5,081 nucleotides of DNA. Source: Ilumatobacteraceae bacterium. GTDB lineage: Bacteria > Actinomycetota > Acidimicrobiia > Acidimicrobiales > Ilumatobacteraceae. This document shows, one piece after another, positions 1-5,081 of the stretch. Where the stretch lies: positions 1 through 5,081 of the forward strand of contig JALOLG010000156.1 of NCBI GenBank assembly GCA_025456105.1, in the 5' to 3' direction. A model generated the notes under the pieces. That model had not been told where the DNA came from, made no database searches, and saw nothing but the letters and a program-made list of their open reading frames with translations. Numbering within the stretch: the stretch's first letter is position 1; each line of letters begins with the position of its first letter. A program made the position numbers and the translations under genes.

Positions 1-464
<464 letters not shown>

Positions 465-489
465 GTCGGAATTAGAGTGGCGCTCCTCC

Positions 490-3840
<3,351 letters not shown>

Positions 3841-3890
3841 GGGTGTCTCCGTTGTGGGGTGTTCACGGGTGGTGGGGTCGAGGCGGGCCG

Positions 3891-3922
3891 AAAAACGAAA
3901 CGACCTCCCGGCTGGGAGGTCG
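3891..3922 (-). terminator. Intrinsic terminator in the ilvB leader (attenuator)
   Basis: On the minus strand CGACCTCCC (3914-3922) and GGGAGGTCG (3901-3909) form a perfect 9-bp stem around the loop AGCC, followed directly by TTTCGTTTTT (3891-3900). This is a textbook Rho-independent terminator in DNA where T-runs are rare. It lies between the leader peptide and ilvB and 110 bases beyond folD, so it can stop transcription before the operon and also end folD messages. Confidence 0.9.
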
Positions 3923-3925
3923 AGG

Positions 3926-3953
3926 GCGCACGCGGCGAGGGAGCCGGGTGCGC
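3926..3953 (-). promoter_or_regulatory. Leader hairpin just upstream of the attenuator terminator
   Basis: GCGCAC (3948-3953) pairs with GTGCGC (3926-3931). After a C-C mismatch, CGGC (3944-3947) pairs with GCCG (3932-3937 region) around a TCCCTC loop. The first base of the stem is the G of the leader peptide TAG stop. The hairpin sits 3 bases before the terminator stem and would hide the segment 3942-3948, which could otherwise attack the terminator. A role as an anti-antiterminator is inferred, not shown. Confidence 0.55.
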
Positions 3954-3991
3954 TACTGGATGAGTACGACGAGGGTGCGAGGGGCGCACAT
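3953..3991 (-). CDS. ilvB operon leader peptide (attenuation peptide)
   Basis: This is a 12-residue [15 protein letters not shown], ending in TAG. Codons 7-11 (CTC GTC GTA CTC ATC) encode Leu-Val-Val-Leu-Ile, five branched-chain residues in a row, immediately before a hairpin and a terminator and upstream of ilvBNC. Such peptides sense charged tRNA levels: a ribosome that stalls on these codons changes the folding of the nascent RNA so that transcription reads into the operon. An alternative in-frame ATG at 4007-4009 gives an 18-residue form beginning MRDSAA. The 12-residue start is preferred weakly, because it lies 8 bases after a candidate -10 element and could be translated leaderless; a GAGAG 11 bases upstream is a poor Shine-Dalgarno sequence. 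The peptide itself probably has no function beyond being translated. Confidence 0.85.
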   Translation of the reverse strand: MCAPRTLVVLIQ

Positions 3992-3999
3992 CGCTGCAG

Positions 4000-4028
4000 A
4001 GTCTCTCATGCGATCGGCGATCGCGCAA
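4000..4028 (-). promoter_or_regulatory. Candidate promoter of the ilv leader and operon
   Basis: On the minus strand TTGCGC (4023-4028) and GAGACT (4000-4005) are separated by 17 bases. Each hexamer matches the sigma-70 consensus at three of six positions (TTG in the -35; A, A and T in the -10). The -10 ends 8 bases before the leader ATG at 3991, so transcription would begin at or next to the start codon. It lies just after the folD stop codon. It is weak by sequence alone, and read-through from folD is an alternative source of transcripts. Confidence 0.35.
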
Positions 4029-4032
4029 CCCG

Positions 4033-4887
4033 TCACGGGATGTCCACGCCCTGCATCCGTGCGGCGGTCACGGTGTTCTCGAGCAGGCAGGCGATGGTCA
4101 TCGGGCCGGTGCCGCCGGGCATGGGCGTGATCCAGCCGGCGATCGGCTCCACGGCGGCGAAGTCGACGTCGCCCACGATGCCGGTCTCGGTGCGAGAGAT
4201 GCCGACGTCGATCACGGCCGCGCCGGGCCGCACGTGGTCGGCGGTGATCATGCGGGCCTGGCCGGCGGCGGCCACGACGATGTCGGCCTCCCGGCACACA
4301 CCGACGAGGTCGGCCGTGCGGGAGTGGGCGAGCGTGACCGTGGCGTCGACGCCCTTGCGGGCGAGCAGCAGGGCCAGCGGCAGGCCGACCAGCGTGGAGC
4401 GGCCCACCACGACTGCTCGCTTCCCGCTCGTGGGCACCTCGTAGCGCTCGAGCAGGCGGATCACGCCGAGCGGCGTGCACGGCACCAGGCCGGGACGACC
4501 CCGCACGAGCCGACCCATCGACCGCTCGGTGAGGCCGTCGACGTCCTTCTCGGGTGGCACGAGGTCGAGCACCCGCTCCTCGTCGAGCCCGGCGGGCAGA
4601 GGGAGCTGCACGAGGATGCCGTGCACCGACGGGTCGGCGGCGAGTGCCGCGACCTCAGTCTCGACCTCGGCCTGGGTGGCCGACCCCGGCAGCTCGACGT
4701 GGCGCGACACCATGCCCGCCTCGGCGGCCTTGCGGTGCTTGTTGCGGACGTAGACGTGGCTCGGCCCGTCGTCGCCCACGAGCACGGTGGCGAGGCACAC
4801 CGGCGGCGACCCGGCCGCCACGAGGCGCGCTGCGATCGCCGCGACGACCTCGTCGCGCAGCTGGTTGCCGTCCATGAGCGTGCCCAT
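4033..4887 (-). CDS. folD: Bifunctional methylene-THF dehydrogenase / methenyl-THF cyclohydrolase
   Basis: This 284-residue cytoplasmic enzyme interconverts 5,10-methylene-, 5,10-methenyl- and 10-formyl-tetrahydrofolate, normally with NADP+, and so supplies one-carbon units for purines and initiator formyl-methionine. The catalytic Lys50 lies in VYVRNK (45-50), which is the YVxxK motif. ILVQLPLP (91-98) holds Gln94, and PPEKDVDG (111-118) holds Asp117; these align with human Lys56, Gln100 and Asp125. The NADP-binding domain has VVVGRSTLVGLP (159-170), AHSRT (187-191), AAAGQ (206-210) and AVIDVGIS (224-231). The C-terminal PMPGGTGPMT (255-264) closes the active site. Length is normal. The ATG at 4885-4887 keeps the LMDG strand intact, whereas the ATG at 4873-4875 would remove it. 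No Shine-Dalgarno sequence is evident, and a TATCGT element 8 bases upstream suggests a leaderless message. It is separated from ilvB by the attenuator and from the HNH gene by 36 bases. Confidence 0.96.
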   Translation of the reverse strand: MGTLMDGNQLRDEVVAAIAARLVAAGSPPVCLATVLVGDDGPSHVYVRNKHRKAAEAGMVSRHVELPGSATQAEVETEVAALAADPSVHGILVQLPLPAGLDEERVLDLVPPEKDVDGLTERSMGRLVRGRPGLVPCTPLGVIRLLERYEVPTSGKRAVVVGRSTLVGLPLALLLARKGVDATVTLAHSRTADLVGVCREADIVVAAAGQARMITADHVRPGAAVIDVGISRTETGIVGDVDFAAVEPIAGWITPMPGGTGPMTIACLLENTVTAARMQGVDIP

Positions 4888-4895
4888 CCCGGGCG

Positions 4896-4901
4896 ACGAT
4901 A
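4896..4901 (-). promoter_or_regulatory. Candidate -10 element of folD (leaderless transcript)
   Basis: TATCGT on the minus strand fits the actinobacterial TAnnnT -10 pattern and ends 8 bases before the folD ATG. No good -35 is seen 16-19 bases further upstream. Together with the missing Shine-Dalgarno sequence, this suggests transcription starting at the start codon. Confidence 0.35.
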
Positions 4902-4923
4902 CGCCCTGCGCCAGGCGCCGACC

Positions 4924-5081
4924 TCAGGCCGCCACGGTCACTCCCGGTCGTCGGTCGGTGGTGGGTCCGGTGTGCCAGACGGTGCCGTCGGGTCGGGTCC
5001 AGGTCGCGACCCGATCACGATCGAGGCTGAGTCCCCAGCCGCCTTCGTGCACGAGGTGGTGATGGGTCTCACAGATCGGCG
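4924..5081 (-). CDS. HNH endonuclease-like protein (DUF222/13E12 type), C-terminal fragment, cut by window edge
   Basis: The visible part is the last 51 residues, ending in TGA at 4924-4926; the start lies beyond position 5081. It opens with PICETHHHLVHEGGW, which matches the distal half of the HNH nuclease motif (usual form LCxxHHxxVHEGGW), where the paired histidines belong to the metal-dependent active site. A short tail follows with a WTRPDGTVW stretch, typical of the actinobacterial DUF222-HNH (13E12 repeat) family. These genes are numerous in high-GC Gram-positive genomes and their biological role is largely unknown. The first HNH histidine, the zinc cysteines and the DUF222 domain would lie outside the window, so intactness cannot be judged. 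It ends 36 bases before folD in the same direction, with no convincing terminator between them. Confidence 0.85.
   Translation of the reverse strand, partial: PICETHHHLVHEGGWGLSLDRDRVATWTRPDGTVWHTGPTTDRRPGVTVAA

Larger units (their letters stand above)
3891..3991 (-). promoter_or_regulatory. Ribosome-mediated transcription attenuator of ilvBNC
   Basis: This span holds the complete attenuator: leader peptide with the Leu-Val-Val-Leu-Ile run, hairpin at 3926-3953, terminator at 3901-3922 and T-rich tract. Besides the terminator, CCCGGCT (3942-3948) is exactly complementary to AGCCGGG (3907-3913), which covers the terminator loop and part of its 3' arm, so forming this pair would prevent termination. 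Attenuation through such peptides is known for ilv operons of Actinobacteria and enterobacteria. The exact switching scheme here is inferred. No T-box consensus or long specifier structure is present, so a tRNA-binding riboswitch is unlikely. Confidence 0.8.

Noticed and set aside
3841..4032. T-box riboswitch controlling ilvB
   Set aside because: The leader is too short, with no T-box consensus, no specifier stem and no AG bulge. The short ORF with branched-chain codons explains the terminator better.
4888..4923. Tetrahydrofolate riboswitch upstream of folD
   Set aside because: Only 36 bases separate the HNH stop from the folD start, and no riboswitch-like fold is visible.

Overview
The window is GC-rich, with G/C dominating third codon positions, and comes from a high-GC Gram-positive bacterium (Actinomycetota). 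The ilvB-ilvN-ilvC gene order, the protein sequences and the tail of a DUF222/13E12-type HNH endonuclease all fit that phylum. A lineage such as Acidimicrobiia is possible, but the sequence alone does not settle it. Every gene I can support lies on the minus strand, so transcription runs from high to low coordinates.

Layout in the direction of transcription: (1) 5081-4924, the C-terminal 51 residues of an HNH endonuclease-like protein, cut by the window edge. (2) 4887-4033, folD, the bifunctional methylene-tetrahydrofolate dehydrogenase/cyclohydrolase. (3) 4032-3841, a 192-base non-coding interval that works as a regulatory leader. It carries a candidate promoter, a 12-codon leader peptide ORF with five branched-chain codons in a row (Leu-Val-Val-Leu-Ile), competing hairpins, and a 9-bp terminator stem followed by a T-rich tract. 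This is the signature of a ribosome-mediated transcription attenuator. (4) 3840-490, the compact ilvB-ilvN-ilvC operon, with a 4-base ATGA overlap between ilvB and ilvN and a single base between ilvN and ilvC. (5) 489-402, an 88-base gap with an 11-bp palindrome, a candidate promoter and a Shine-Dalgarno sequence. (6) 401-1, the first 133 residues of a MetY-type O-acetylhomoserine sulfhydrylase, cut by the other window edge.

How the genes work together: IlvB (catalytic) and IlvN (regulatory) form acetohydroxyacid synthase, and IlvC carries out the next step, so the operon encodes the first two shared reactions of valine, isoleucine and leucine synthesis. The predicted attenuator would let expression rise when charged tRNAs for Leu, Val or Ile run low, while the IlvN ACT domain gives feedback control of the enzyme itself. 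FolD supplies one-carbon folate units, and MetY makes homocysteine from O-acetylhomoserine and sulfide. Both connect to methionine metabolism, but the separate promoter signals suggest they are neighbours of the ilv operon and need not be co-regulated with it.

The most noteworthy element is the leader at about 3891-4028. The attenuation principle is known for actinobacterial ilv operons. The specific fold described here (one arm with two alternative partners, plus a 7-bp pairing that would break the terminator) is my inference from the sequence. I see no mobile element, CRISPR array, tRNA or rRNA.
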